A stretch of DNA of 64,000 nucleotides from Rhizobium sp. BK376 (lineage in GTDB: Bacteria > Pseudomonadota > Alphaproteobacteria > Rhizobiales > Rhizobiaceae). The position numbers and the translations under genes were made by a program. Below the pieces are notes generated by a model, which made no database searches, was not told where the DNA came from, and saw only the letters and a list, made by a program, of their open reading frames with translations. Location of the stretch: assembly GCF_004341625.1 (NCBI RefSeq), contig NZ_SLZG01000008.1, positions 124,001 to 188,000 of the forward strand, in the 5' to 3' direction. The first letter of the stretch is position 1. The number at the start of each line of letters is the position of its first letter. Positions 17,471 to 26,102 of the stretch are shown in pieces.

Positions 17471-18646
17471 ATGACTGCAACTTCCAAACCCATCGACTTC
17501 CTGTGGTTCATCCCGACGTCGGGTGACGGTGCCTATCTCGGTTCCTCTGAGCTGAACCGCGGGCCCGAGATCGGCTACCTGACGCAAATCGCGCAGGCGG
17601 TCGATCGGCTCGGCTTTTCCGGCGTGCTCTTGCCGACCGGCGTTTCCTGCGAAGAGTCCTTCGTGACTGCAGCGGCACTGTCCGCCCATACACAGAAGCT
17701 GAAATTCCTCGTCGCCATTCGTCCCGGCACCGCTTCGCCGGCCTATTACGCGCGCCTTGCATCGACGCTCGATCGTGTGTCCAACGGTCGCCTGCTCCTC
17801 AATATCGTCGTCGGCGGCAGCCCGGGCGAGCTTGCCGGCGACGGCATTTATCTGGAACATGACGAGCGTTATGCACATGCCGACGAATTCTTCACGGTCT
17901 TCCAGGAACTGATGGAGACGGGCAGCGCGACGTTCGACGGCAAGTACATTAAGGCGACGGGTGCCCGGCTCGGCCTGCCGCCAATTCAGTCGCCGCGTCC
18001 GCCGCTTTATTTCGGCGGCTCCTCGGATGCTGGTATCGATTTCTCGGTCGGTCGCGTCGACAAGTACCTGACCTGGGGCGAGCCGCCGGCGCAGGTTGCC
18101 GAGAAGATCGAGAGGGTTCGTGCCGCTGCAGCGCTGAAAGGGCGCGAAGTCAGTTTCGGCATCCGCCTCCACTTCATCGTGCGCGAGACGGACGAGGAGG
18201 CATGGGCCGCAGCGGACCGGCTGATCTCCCATCTCGACGACGAGACGATCCGTGAAGCGCAGGAGCGCTTCGTCAAGGAATCCGATTCCGTCGGCCAGAA
18301 GCGCATGGCGGCGCTGCATGGCGGACGCCGCGACAAGCTGGAGGTCTCGCCGAATCTCTGGGCCGGCGTGGGCCTTGTGCGCGCCGGGGCGGGTACTGCA
18401 CTTGTCGGTTCGCCGAAGACGATTGCCGCCCGCCTGCGCGAATATCAGGAGATCGGCATCGAAACGGTGATCGGGTCCGGTTACCCACATCTCGAGGAAG
18501 CCTACCGCGTTGCCGAGTTGCTCTTCCCGCAATTGGGACTTGGTCGCGAGGAACAGCGAACCAGCTTCCGCAACGAGTTCGGCCGCAAGCAGGTCTTCGG
18601 CGGCGGCAGCCACGGCGGCAATCTCAAGGTCGTCTCCGGCTCCTGA
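17471..18646 (+). CDS. ssuD: FMNH2-dependent alkanesulfonate monooxygenase
   Basis: The 391-residue luciferase-like TIM-barrel enzyme cleaves the C-S bond of alkanesulfonates using FMNH2 and O2, releasing sulfite and an aldehyde. Recognisable parts are FLWFIPTSGDGAYLG at the start, LLPTGVSCEE, LKFLVAIRPG, LLLNIVVGGSPGELAGDG and the PPLYFGGSSDAG strand. It lies 34 bases after ssuA. No SsuE-type flavin reductase gene lies in the operon, so reduced FMN must come from elsewhere. The C-terminus is Gly/Ser-rich. Confidence 0.95.
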   Translation: MTATSKPIDFLWFIPTSGDGAYLGSSELNRGPEIGYLTQIAQAVDRLGFSGVLLPTGVSCEESFVTAAALSAHTQKLKFLVAIRPGTASPAYYARLASTLDRVSNGRLLLNIVVGGSPGELAGDGIYLEHDERYAHADEFFTVFQELMETGSATFDGKYIKATGARLGLPPIQSPRPPLYFGGSSDAGIDFSVGRVDKYLTWGEPPAQVAEKIERVRAAAALKGREVSFGIRLHFIVRETDEEAWAAADRLISHLDDETIREAQERFVKESDSVGQKRMAALHGGRRDKLEVSPNLWAGVGLVRAGAGTALVGSPKTIAARLREYQEIGIETVIGSGYPHLEEAYRVAELLFPQLGLGREEQRTSFRNEFGRKQVFGGGSHGGNLKVVSGS

Positions 18647-18683
18647 CCTGATCCTGATCTTGGCACAACGAGGAGAGCTCTCC

Positions 18684-19520
18684 ATGTCGGCATTCGATAC
18701 GTCATTCGCACGGGTGGAGGCGCGCGGTAAGGCGCATACCGCCCGCTTGCCTCGGCCAACCGTCAGCGCTCAGGCGTTTCTGCCCTACCTTTTGCCGATC
18801 GTCGTCGTTGCCGCCTGGCAGCTGGGATCGTCGGCAGGTTGGATCTCCTCGCGCATCATGCCGTCGCCTGTCGACGTCGTGCTTGCCTTCTGGCAGACGA
18901 CCTCGTCGGGCCAGTTGCCCTGGGATATCCTCGTTAGTTCAGGACGCGCCTTCGCCGGCCTGTTGGTTGGCGGGGCGATCGGATTCCTGCTGGGTATTGC
19001 CAACGGCGTGTCGCGGCTTTCGGAGCAACTGACGGATACGACGTTGCAGATGCTCAGAACAATACCGCATCTTGCGATGATCCCGCTCGTCATCCTCTGG
19101 TTCGGGATCGGGGAAGAATCGAAGCTGTTCCTGACCGCCCTCGGCGTGCTCTTCCCGGTCTATCTCAACACCTATCACGGCGTGCGCAACGTCGACCGCG
19201 ACCTGATCGAGATGGGGCGTGTCTATGGCATGAGCAGCTGGACGCTGTTCCGCAAGGTGATCTTTCCCGGCGCGCTGCCCTCGATTTTCGTCGGCCTGCG
19301 CTATGCGCTCGGCATCATGTGGCTGACGCTGATCGTCTCGGAATCGATCGCTGCATCGTCGGGCATCGGCCATATGGCGAACAATGCCCGCGAATTCATG
19401 ATGACCGATGTCGTGGTGCTGTCGCTGGTCGTCTACGCGGTGCTTGGCAAGCTCGCCGATGTCGTCGCCCGGGCGCTGGAGCGGCGGATGCTGCGCTGGA
19501 ACCCGGTATATCAGGGCTGA
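18684..19520 (+). CDS. ssuC: Aliphatic sulfonate ABC transporter, permease
   Basis: The 278-residue inner-membrane protein has six predicted helices and the ABC coupling loop (EMGRVYGMSSWTLFRKVIFPGALPS) of the BPD_transp_1 fold. It starts at an ATG preceded by AGGAGAGC. Downstream, ssuB begins nine bases after its stop. The order A-D-C-B puts the oxygenase gene inside the transporter genes. Confidence 0.94.
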   Translation: MSAFDTSFARVEARGKAHTARLPRPTVSAQAFLPYLLPIVVVAAWQLGSSAGWISSRIMPSPVDVVLAFWQTTSSGQLPWDILVSSGRAFAGLLVGGAIGFLLGIANGVSRLSEQLTDTTLQMLRTIPHLAMIPLVILWFGIGEESKLFLTALGVLFPVYLNTYHGVRNVDRDLIEMGRVYGMSSWTLFRKVIFPGALPSIFVGLRYALGIMWLTLIVSESIAASSGIGHMANNAREFMMTDVVVLSLVVYAVLGKLADVVARALERRMLRWNPVYQG

Positions 19521-19529
19521 GGACGGATC

Positions 19530-20357
19530 ATGACATCAGTAGCGAACGAACGCTTTCACTCGGTCGAAGATGCCTTGTCTCCGATCGGTGGCATCGGTGA
19601 CGCTGCCCCGTATTCGGGTGCCGCCGGTATCCGCATCCGGGGGCTGGAGAGGAGTTTTGGCGGCAACCGCGTGCTGCGGGGCATCGATCTCGATATCCCG
19701 GCCGGCCAGTTCGTGGCCGTGATCGGCAAGAGCGGTTGCGGCAAGAGCACGCTGCTGCGCATCCTCATGGGTCTGGATGAGCCGACATCCGGCACGATCG
19801 CCTTCAAGGACGAGGGTGGCGCAGCTGCCCTGCCAAATGCCCGTATCGTCTTTCAGGAGCCCCGGCTGTTGCCCTGGCTGACCGTTGCCGACAACGTCAC
19901 CGTTGGCCTCGGCGAGGGCGTGCCGAAGCTTGCGGCTGATCGACAGTCCGCGGCCGTGCTATCGGAGGTGCAGCTTGCCGAGAAGGCAGGCGAGTGGCCT
20001 TCACGGCTTTCCGGCGGGCAGAAGCAGCGCGTGGCGCTTGCCCGCGCGCTGGTCAGCAAGCCGGATATTCTGGCGCTGGACGAGCCGCTGGGCGCGCTTG
20101 ATGCGCTGACCCGTATCAGCATGCAGGAACTGCTCAATCGCGTCTGGCGCGAACTCGGCTTCACCGCCGTCCTCGTCACCCACGATGTCAGCGAGGCGGT
20201 TCATCTGGCCGACCGGGTCGTGGTGCTGGAGGAGGGGCGTATTGCGCTCGATCTCCCCGTACCGCAGCCGCATCCCCGGCGGCATGGCAACCCCGAACTG
20301 GCAAAACTGGAAGGGCAGTTGCTGGCGGCGATCCTGGGCAAGGATGGCAGGCACTGA
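19530..20357 (+). CDS. ssuB: Aliphatic sulfonate ABC transporter, ATP-binding protein
   Basis: The 275-residue ATPase has Walker A GKSGCGKST, Q-loop FQEPRLLPWL, signature RLSGGQKQR, Walker B ILALDEPLGALD and the switch His in LVTHDVSEAV. About 35 extra N-terminal residues precede the ABC domain. It is the last gene of the ssu operon and energises sulfonate uptake as a source of sulfur. Confidence 0.95.
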   Translation: MTSVANERFHSVEDALSPIGGIGDAAPYSGAAGIRIRGLERSFGGNRVLRGIDLDIPAGQFVAVIGKSGCGKSTLLRILMGLDEPTSGTIAFKDEGGAAALPNARIVFQEPRLLPWLTVADNVTVGLGEGVPKLAADRQSAAVLSEVQLAEKAGEWPSRLSGGQKQRVALARALVSKPDILALDEPLGALDALTRISMQELLNRVWRELGFTAVLVTHDVSEAVHLADRVVVLEEGRIALDLPVPQPHPRRHGNPELAKLEGQLLAAILGKDGRH

Positions 20358-20375
20358 ACCCATAGGTTCTCGGGA

Positions 20376-20404
20376 CTCAGTGCTTGGTGCTCAGTGCTCA
20401 GTGC
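20376..20404. repeat. Three copies of CTCAGTGC
   Basis: The octamer occurs at 20376, 20390 and 20397, straddling the stop codon of the SRPBCC gene between the convergent ssuB and SRPBCC genes. It looks like a small slippage-type repeat. Confidence 0.6.
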
Positions 20405-20883
20405 GTCCCGCTTTCTTCGCGCTCCAGATATAGCTCGTAGTGGTCCAGCAGCATCTCCGTGCCCTGCAGCCGTAGGCCGTCATCGGAGTAGCCGTCGAGG
20501 AAGACGAGCTGCTCGGTAAACAGCATCCGCGTTCCGCCGGGCTCCGCCTCGAAGGTGATGGTGGCGAGGGAAACGGAGATGCGCTTTTCGCCGAGCTTCA
20601 TGTCATAGGCATAGATGATGCGGGCATCCGGCACGATGTCGATGTAGCGGGCTTCATAGGCATGCAGCAGCCCATCGGAATCGGCCACATGGTTGCGCTC
20701 CAGGCCGCCCTGCCGGAAGTCGAGGGTGTAATCGATCGAGATCCAGTTGTCGTGGCAGGCGAACCATTTGCGCTTTGCGTCGGCATTCGACCAGGCGCGG
20801 AAGGCGCGGGCGACCGATGCCTTCAGGTGACGTTCGATGTTGAGCGTTGCATGCTCGGTGGATTGGGACATGGCGGTGCTCAT
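20398..20883 (-). CDS. SRPBCC (AHSA1/START-like) domain protein
   Basis: The 161-residue protein has the pattern of activator-of-Hsp90-like/polyketide cyclase folds: LNIERHLKASVARAFRAWSN, FRQGGLERN near the middle and a C-terminal amphipathic helix. These proteins bind hydrophobic ligands. It is coupled by a four-base ATGA overlap to the ArsR gene before it, and ArsR-SRPBCC pairs are very common in bacteria. The ligand is unknown. Confidence 0.88.
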   Translation of the reverse strand: MSTAMSQSTEHATLNIERHLKASVARAFRAWSNADAKRKWFACHDNWISIDYTLDFRQGGLERNHVADSDGLLHAYEARYIDIVPDARIIYAYDMKLGEKRISVSLATITFEAEPGGTRMLFTEQLVFLDGYSDDGLRLQGTEMLLDHYELYLEREESGTH

Positions 20884-21212
20884 CTGTCTTCCTCTTCGGC
20901 CAGGAATTGATCCAGCCTGTCGAACGTGTTGTTCCAGCTCGCCTTGCGCTCGGAAATCCAGCGCTCGACATCGCCGAGCGCCTCCTTGCGCAGACTATAG
21001 GTGCGGACGCGGCCGGCCTTCTGTGAGAAGACCAGGCCGCTGTCTTCCAGAACGCCAAGATGTTTCAGGATCGTCGGCAATGCCATGGAAAACGGCGCTG
21101 CCAGTTCCGTGACCGAAGCGGGGCCGCTGCCAAGACGCTCGATCATGCCGCGGCGGCTGCGATCCGACAGCGCATGAAACATCCGGTCGAGTTCAACTGG
21201 CGCTGATGTCAT
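20880..21212 (-). CDS. ArsR family winged-helix regulator
   Basis: The 110-residue protein is a single winged helix-turn-helix domain: ALSDRSRRGMIERLG, then SVTELAAPFSMALPTILKHL as the recognition helix and a beta-wing AGRVRTYSL. The metal-binding CxC motif of classical ArsR is absent, so it belongs to the ligand-free or SRPBCC-linked group. It overlaps both neighbours by four bases (GST gene before it, SRPBCC gene after it). It probably represses its own operon, and the repeats at 21936-22001 are candidate operators. Confidence 0.9.
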   Translation of the reverse strand: MTSAPVELDRMFHALSDRSRRGMIERLGSGPASVTELAAPFSMALPTILKHLGVLEDSGLVFSQKAGRVRTYSLRKEALGDVERWISERKASWNNTFDRLDQFLAEEEDR

Positions 21213-21898
21213 GCGGCAGGACTACCGCTCCGAAATTCCGGGGCGAGCCTGTCGTGGAAGGGGTAGAACTTGAAATAGGGGATTGCCTCCTGCAGCACCC
21301 TTGCGAAGGAGGGGCGGGCCAGAAGCCGCTCGTAATAGGCATTCAACTTGGGACGCTCCGTGCCGAAGGCGACCAGCGTGACGGCATAGAACAATGCCGG
21401 CGCTGCGGAGCAATCGGCCATCGTGAAGGCGTCGCCTGTAATCCACGGGCCGGTAAGCTGCGCTTCGATCATATCGTAGGCGGCCTGAAGGTTCCTTTCG
21501 GAGTCGGTAACACCGGCCGGATCCTTGCTGCCTTCGGGGCGCATATGATCCGCTACGATCTTCTGCATCGGCAGCTGCACATAGAGATCGAAGAAGCGGT
21601 CCCATAGGCGTACCTGCAAGGCCTGATCGATCTCCTCGGGCAACAGGCGCTGGGGACCGGGGTAATGCCGGTCGATATATTCGATGATGATGCTGGTTTC
21701 AGGGACGGTCTTGTCCCGCGCCTCGTCCCTGAGCAGCGGAATCTTGCCGAGTGCCCAGAACCGAATGAGCTCGTTCCGCGACACCTCGTTGCCGAGATCG
21801 ACGATGCGGTGCTCGAACGGAGTGCCGCTCTCATAGAGCGCGATCAGGACCTTGTGGCAGAAGGAGGCGAGCGGATGATGGTATAGGACGAGCGTCAT
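21209..21898 (-). CDS. Glutathione S-transferase family protein
   Basis: The 229-residue protein has an N-terminal thioredoxin-like domain (LVLYHHPLASFCHKVLIALY; GKIPLL cis-Pro strand; VPETSIIIEYID with the glutathione-binding Glu-Thr/Ser) and an alpha-helical C-terminal domain with FTMADCSAAP. It conjugates or reduces electrophiles with glutathione, substrate unknown. It is the first gene of a GST-ArsR-SRPBCC operon linked by 4-base overlaps. Confidence 0.9.
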   Translation of the reverse strand: MTLVLYHHPLASFCHKVLIALYESGTPFEHRIVDLGNEVSRNELIRFWALGKIPLLRDEARDKTVPETSIIIEYIDRHYPGPQRLLPEEIDQALQVRLWDRFFDLYVQLPMQKIVADHMRPEGSKDPAGVTDSERNLQAAYDMIEAQLTGPWITGDAFTMADCSAAPALFYAVTLVAFGTERPKLNAYYERLLARPSFARVLQEAIPYFKFYPFHDRLAPEFRSGSPAA

Positions 21899-21935
21899 GA
21901 CCGGATCCTTCGGTGTTTGCGATGAAACTTTACCG

Positions 21936-22001
21936 AATGGATAACTATCATTGGCGGGCGGAAGGCGCAAGAAATAGTTTGCTGATTGGGTAACTATCCT
22001 T
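21936..22001 (-). promoter_or_regulatory. Candidate operator region of the GST-ArsR operon
   Basis: Two near-identical sites contain TAACTATC (around 21936-21952 and 21985-22001), and the second forms an inverted repeat with an ATAGTT at 21974. They lie 40-100 bases upstream of the GST start, as expected for autoregulation by the ArsR protein. This is inferred from position and symmetry only. Confidence 0.4.
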
Positions 22002-22015
22002 GCGCCGACTAAGTA

Positions 22016-23830
22016 CTACGATCCTTCCGCTAGGGCAGGAGCAGGCGCGAGCTCGGGCGCCGGTGCAGGTACGGGCACGGGTGCTGGCACTGGCGCTTGC
22101 GGAGTCGGAGGGTTCCGCAGTGCCTGGATTTGCGCCAGCCTTGCCGCATTTTCCGGATTGCGCTTGGAGTCCTTGAGATATTCCGAGGTAGAGCCGAGGC
22201 TTTCCGCGATCTCATTCCACAGGCGACGAAGACGGCGCACGTGGAGATCGTCGCTGATCCAGTTCATCAGATGTTCGATGGCCGCTGTTGTGAGGGCGTC
22301 AGTGGCGATCTGGCTATGCAGCCAATTGAAGTACGCCTCGACATCGTCCAGCTGCGCCACATTGTTCTCGATAACGGCGAACTTGAAGCCCGCGATTTTG
22401 CTGGCTCTCCGAAGGCGATCGGTGGGCGCAAGCAGAATTGCAGCGCATATCGCGTCGTAGGCATCAGGTGAATCGATGCTGTCGATCGCACGTTCGAGGT
22501 CGAAGATCGTCCGGATGTTCAGTTCCCGGAACATCATGAACTTCTCCATTCCCACGATATGGCAGAGCTGCGCCTGAGCGACCCAGTCGATACATTGATA
22601 GATGCCGTAAGGCGTCTCGACGAAGAGCATGATCGGATTGTAGGTGGCGAGATTCTGCATATCGTAGATACCGCATTCCTCCAGCCTGAAGCGGGTCTCA
22701 AAATCAACGCCGTCGATGCTGTCGAGCGATGTTACTCGCGTAATGGAAACGAAGCGGTCATCCATGGTCTTTGCCCAATCGATAAGGCTCTGGACCTTCG
22801 TCAACGTGAATTTGGTTGCACTTCGTGGGAGCAGGCCCATTGCCGGGGCTAGAAGCAGCCATACCCAAGGTATGTGAGAGACCGGCGCTCCCTTGTCGGC
22901 TGCCTCATCGTTACGATCGCCGCTATTCGCTGCAGTGGATGGAGGCGTTGATTTATCGGCGGCAGCGTCGGTTCCCTTGGACCCCGCGCTGTCATTTTTG
23001 TTTTCTCCAGTCGGAGAGTTCTGCGGTGTACTCTGTTTCGATGGCGCCGCCATCTCTCCAACCTGCGAAAGTGTCTCGCTGAGCTTCAGGGTCGGCAGGG
23101 CATTGAAGAGCAGCACGACGATGACAACACTGGCGATTATTTCGGAGCATTGGCGAATGAACGCGAAGGCGCTCAAATCGAATACCGCAAGATTTCGCAG
23201 TAACATCCTCAATGCGGCAATATAGGCGCCCGCAAAGGTAAAGGCGCCGATTGCCTCCGAGATCGGCAATCCGCAGCCATCGGCCGGTGAGCAGCTGACA
23301 GCAGTGCCGCCATATCCGAAAGCAGCGAAAAATGCGCTGAACCCGTAATAGGAGATCAATACGAAGCCAAGAGCCGCGAGCTGCAGCCGGATATTGATAT
23401 TGCGGAATGGTTTGCTGGCGATTTCGATGTAGATATTTATGCGCTCGCGGTCATTCCTGGCGGCGTTCAGCCGTCTTTCGTCGTCGCTGCCCTGCTTGAC
23501 CGTAAGGTCCGAGATGTATTTTGATTTCACATATTCAAATGAAGGGTTTTCCGGTCCGTCAGCATTGCCGTTGTCGCTCGTATTCTTTGTGACACGCGGC
23601 GCCGTCGATAACGTTGTTTCATTGACGCCGGTCAGTCGGAATGAGGTCAGGAAATCCAATATGGACCGAAGCCGGCGAAGGCGGATTTCCTGACGCGAGA
23701 TGAGCATCAGGACCGGGACGATGACCGCGATGCTGAATGCATACCAGTTCACGCCGGCAAGATAGTTCGAGATCAAGACCGGCGTGTCGAAAAGGCTTGA
23801 GAACAAGCCATACCATGACGAAGTGTCCAT
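22016..23830 (-). CDS. Unknown 604-residue membrane protein
   Basis: I do not recognise this family. It has a first helix at about 28-45, three more at about 150-172, 188-212 and 224-246, then a polar Ser/Asp/Lys/Pro-rich stretch (about 256-325), a fifth helix (about 328-345) and a soluble C-terminal half of about 230 residues. That half contains a helical pattern (LEECGIYDMQNLATYNPIML, then a Cys-rich segment and MFRELNIRTIFDLERAI) that resembles helix-hairpin-helix or SAM-like repeats. The end is a Pro/Ala/Val-rich tail. The frame is intact and codon use is ordinary, so it is a real gene. No linked genes hint at a role. Confidence 0.85.
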   Translation of the reverse strand: MDTSSWYGLFSSLFDTPVLISNYLAGVNWYAFSIAVIVPVLMLISRQEIRLRRLRSILDFLTSFRLTGVNETTLSTAPRVTKNTSDNGNADGPENPSFEYVKSKYISDLTVKQGSDDERRLNAARNDRERINIYIEIASKPFRNINIRLQLAALGFVLISYYGFSAFFAAFGYGGTAVSCSPADGCGLPISEAIGAFTFAGAYIAALRMLLRNLAVFDLSAFAFIRQCSEIIASVVIVVLLFNALPTLKLSETLSQVGEMAAPSKQSTPQNSPTGENKNDSAGSKGTDAAADKSTPPSTAANSGDRNDEAADKGAPVSHIPWVWLLLAPAMGLLPRSATKFTLTKVQSLIDWAKTMDDRFVSITRVTSLDSIDGVDFETRFRLEECGIYDMQNLATYNPIMLFVETPYGIYQCIDWVAQAQLCHIVGMEKFMMFRELNIRTIFDLERAIDSIDSPDAYDAICAAILLAPTDRLRRASKIAGFKFAVIENNVAQLDDVEAYFNWLHSQIATDALTTAAIEHLMNWISDDLHVRRLRRLWNEIAESLGSTSEYLKDSKRNPENAARLAQIQALRNPPTPQAPVPAPVPVPAPAPELAPAPALAEGS

Positions 23831-23948
23831 GAAGTGCCCCCCAAAATTATGGGAAGCCTAATAGCTTGTACGGTTGCTGCAATAAATCGAATGCTCTCAC
23901 AGATTGAAATTTCAACCGATGAGGGTTTTTGCCGAAACTATTTCTTTC

Positions 23949-24764
23949 TTACCGCAGCCGCGCCACGACCAGATGCCCTGGTGTCGGCTGGCCTTCTTCC
24001 ATCCGGACGTTGATATCGGTGATTTCGATCAGCTCGAAGCCGGTGTCGGTCAGGCGCTGGCGGATGTAGCTTTCGGCGTGCGCAAAGCGCTGATGCGGGC
24101 CGACCATGTAGGCGCGATCGCCAAGCGTTTCATCGGGCAAGGTCTCGGAAGAGAAGACGAAGATGCCGCCCGGCGTCATGTTTTCGGCCACGCCGAAGAA
24201 CAGCGGCTCCAGCGCGCCGAGATAGGGCAGGACGTCGGTGGCAGTGATGAGATCGAACGCCTCTTCGTCATTATCATCGAGAAAATCCTCGACCTCGGCG
24301 ACGAACAGCGTTTCGTAAAGATCCTTCTCGTGCGCGACTTCGACCATGTTTTCCGAGATGTCGATGCCCGTGATGTCTTCGACCATGTCGCGCAGGGTTC
24401 CGCCGGTCAGGCCGGTGCCGCAGCCGAGGTCGAGCATGCGCTTGAAGGGGCCGAGCTTCAGGTCCTGCAGGCGCTGGCGCACCAGCATCGGCACGTGATA
24501 GCCGAGCTGTTCGACGAGAACGTCCTCGAAGACTTCGGCATGCTGGTCGAACAGGGTCTCGACATAGGCGTCCGGCGCCTTGACCGGCGTTTCGCCCCGT
24601 CCCATCGAGGCGATGCGCACAGCCGCGCCGCCGTGGTCGTCGGGGTCGATCTCCAGTACCTGCTCATAGGCCTTGACGGCCGCGTCGATGTCGCCGGCCT
24701 TTTCCAATGCGAGCGCGCGACCATAGGCTTCCGCGAGTGCGTCTTCGTCGATCTTCTTCGTCAT
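23949..24764 (-). CDS. TPR-containing class I SAM-dependent methyltransferase
   Basis: The 271-residue protein has a short N-terminal tetratricopeptide unit (AYGRALALEKAGDIDAAVKA, then YEQVLEIDPDD) followed by a methyltransferase fold with the SAM motif MLDLGCGTGLTGG, the acidic post-II region ITGIDISENMVEVA and DLITATDVLPYL. Its target is unknown; the TPR suggests a protein or a complex. The start MTKKIDEDAL was chosen over an upstream in-frame Met lacking a ribosome site. Confidence 0.88.
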   Translation of the reverse strand: MTKKIDEDALAEAYGRALALEKAGDIDAAVKAYEQVLEIDPDDHGGAAVRIASMGRGETPVKAPDAYVETLFDQHAEVFEDVLVEQLGYHVPMLVRQRLQDLKLGPFKRMLDLGCGTGLTGGTLRDMVEDITGIDISENMVEVAHEKDLYETLFVAEVEDFLDDNDEEAFDLITATDVLPYLGALEPLFFGVAENMTPGGIFVFSSETLPDETLGDRAYMVGPHQRFAHAESYIRQRLTDTGFELIEITDINVRMEEGQPTPGHLVVARLR

Positions 24765-24907
24765 GATTTCCCGCCTTTCGCGTTTTGCGAAGGCTCTACG
24801 GCGCATGGAGAGTTTTTGCAATGGTCAAGCAGAAGGAGCAAGCTGCATCCCAGGGAACGGGCGGGTGATTATGCCGTTTCGATCGATAAAAGATGGGAGG
24901 ATTGGTC

Positions 24908-25636
24908 ATGGTTTCCGACGTCAATGAGTCAACACTTCCAGCCGGCAATCCGGGTAGTTTCCGACGTCCGACACTGCCCTCCAGTCCCGCTGAGATCACC
25001 AATACGATGACGCACTACTATCGCGGCGAACTGGCGCGGATGACAGGCTGGCGCGACCGTATCGACCGGACGACGAACTGGGCGATTACGGTCTGCGCAG
25101 CTCTACTATCCGTTTCGCTTTCCACGCCAAGCTCCCATCATGGCGTCGTGATCTTTGCGATGCTGCTGGTGACCTTGCTCTTGCTGATCGAGGCTCGGCG
25201 CTACCGTTTCTTCGATGTCTATCGCGCCCGGATACGGCAGATGGAACGCTATTACTTCGCGCAAGTCCTGTCGCCGGAGGCCGAACTCCATCCGGATTGG
25301 GCGTCGGCAATCGCCGCGAGCCTGCGGGTGCCGCGGTTCCTCATCAGCTATCGCGAGGCGCTGCAGCGACGCCTGCGGCGAAATTATTGCTGGATGTATT
25401 TCATCCTTCTTCTGGCCTGGGCCTTGAAGATTTCGACACCGAAGCTGCAGGCGGACGGTACGCCCGCAATTCAGGTGCAATCCTGGGCGCACTTTGCCGA
25501 CAATGCCACTCTCGGGCCGGTCCCCGGCTGGCTGGTCCTCCTCGCCGTGACGCTCTTTTATGCTGCGATCCTGTACGGTTCGCTGCATCGCGAGCCCGAC
25601 GAAGGCGAGCTCGCCTATGGGGAGGTGCATGTCTGA
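24908..25636 (+). CDS. DUF2270 family membrane protein
   Basis: The 242-residue protein has an N-terminal polar segment, two close membrane helices (about 62-95, around VCAALLSVSLSTP and IFAMLLVTLLLLIEA), then YRFFDVYRARIRQMERYYFA and two more helices. This pattern is typical of DUF2270, a family of unknown function. ATG 24908 is preferred because GGGAGG lies eight bases upstream. It converges on the Usg gene. Confidence 0.85.
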   Translation: MVSDVNESTLPAGNPGSFRRPTLPSSPAEITNTMTHYYRGELARMTGWRDRIDRTTNWAITVCAALLSVSLSTPSSHHGVVIFAMLLVTLLLLIEARRYRFFDVYRARIRQMERYYFAQVLSPEAELHPDWASAIAASLRVPRFLISYREALQRRLRRNYCWMYFILLLAWALKISTPKLQADGTPAIQVQSWAHFADNATLGPVPGWLVLLAVTLFYAAILYGSLHREPDEGELAYGEVHV

Positions 25637-25648
25637 CCCGGCGGTATC

Positions 25649-25915
25649 CTAGTGCAGGATGAACTCGCCCTTCAGTGCCCGCCATTCCGTCGCAGAGATC
25701 AATTTGCGATGGACGTAGCGTACCGAATGCAAGGGGCCGTCCAGCGTGTCCTGCCAGAATTTGAGGAAGCCGCGCATCTCCGGGAAGTCAGGTGCCAGAT
25801 CATAGTCTTGCCAGACATAGGTCTGGAGAATCGTCGGATGATCGGGCAGGCGGTAGAAGATTTGCGCGGTGGTTAGTCCATAACCTTTCAGCTGCTTTTC
25901 CATGTCTTTGTGCAT
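25649..25915 (-). CDS. usg: Usg family protein
   Basis: The 88-residue protein (GYGLTTAQIFYRLPDHPTIL, TYVWQDYDLAPDFPEM, LDGPLHSVRYVH) is a near-textbook Usg, a short protein conserved in Rhizobiales and Caulobacter. Its name comes from being the gene upstream of trpF in Caulobacter. The molecular role is unknown. trpF is not next to it here. The start at MHKDMEKQL was chosen by family length, with a weak GTGAG upstream. Confidence 0.92.
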   Translation of the reverse strand: MHKDMEKQLKGYGLTTAQIFYRLPDHPTILQTYVWQDYDLAPDFPEMRGFLKFWQDTLDGPLHSVRYVHRKLISATEWRALKGEFILH

Positions 25916-26102
25916 GCATGTCTCACTTTCAAGTTCCCACTTTTTCCGCGACTCTTCGGTCGCTGGCAAATGCAAGCATGCCATGAATTAGGCACTCCTT
26001 ACAATTGGCCTGTAGGAGTATTTCTAAAGTGAAATCATGCAGTTAGCAGCGTAGACTTTGGAGTGCTGCCAAGCATGTGACAGCACTCCAAAGTGTTCGC
26101 CG

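Noticed and set aside
17411..18685. Minus-strand ORF (424 codons) opposite ssuD
   Set aside because: Complement of a well-supported monooxygenase; composition is typical of a shadow frame.
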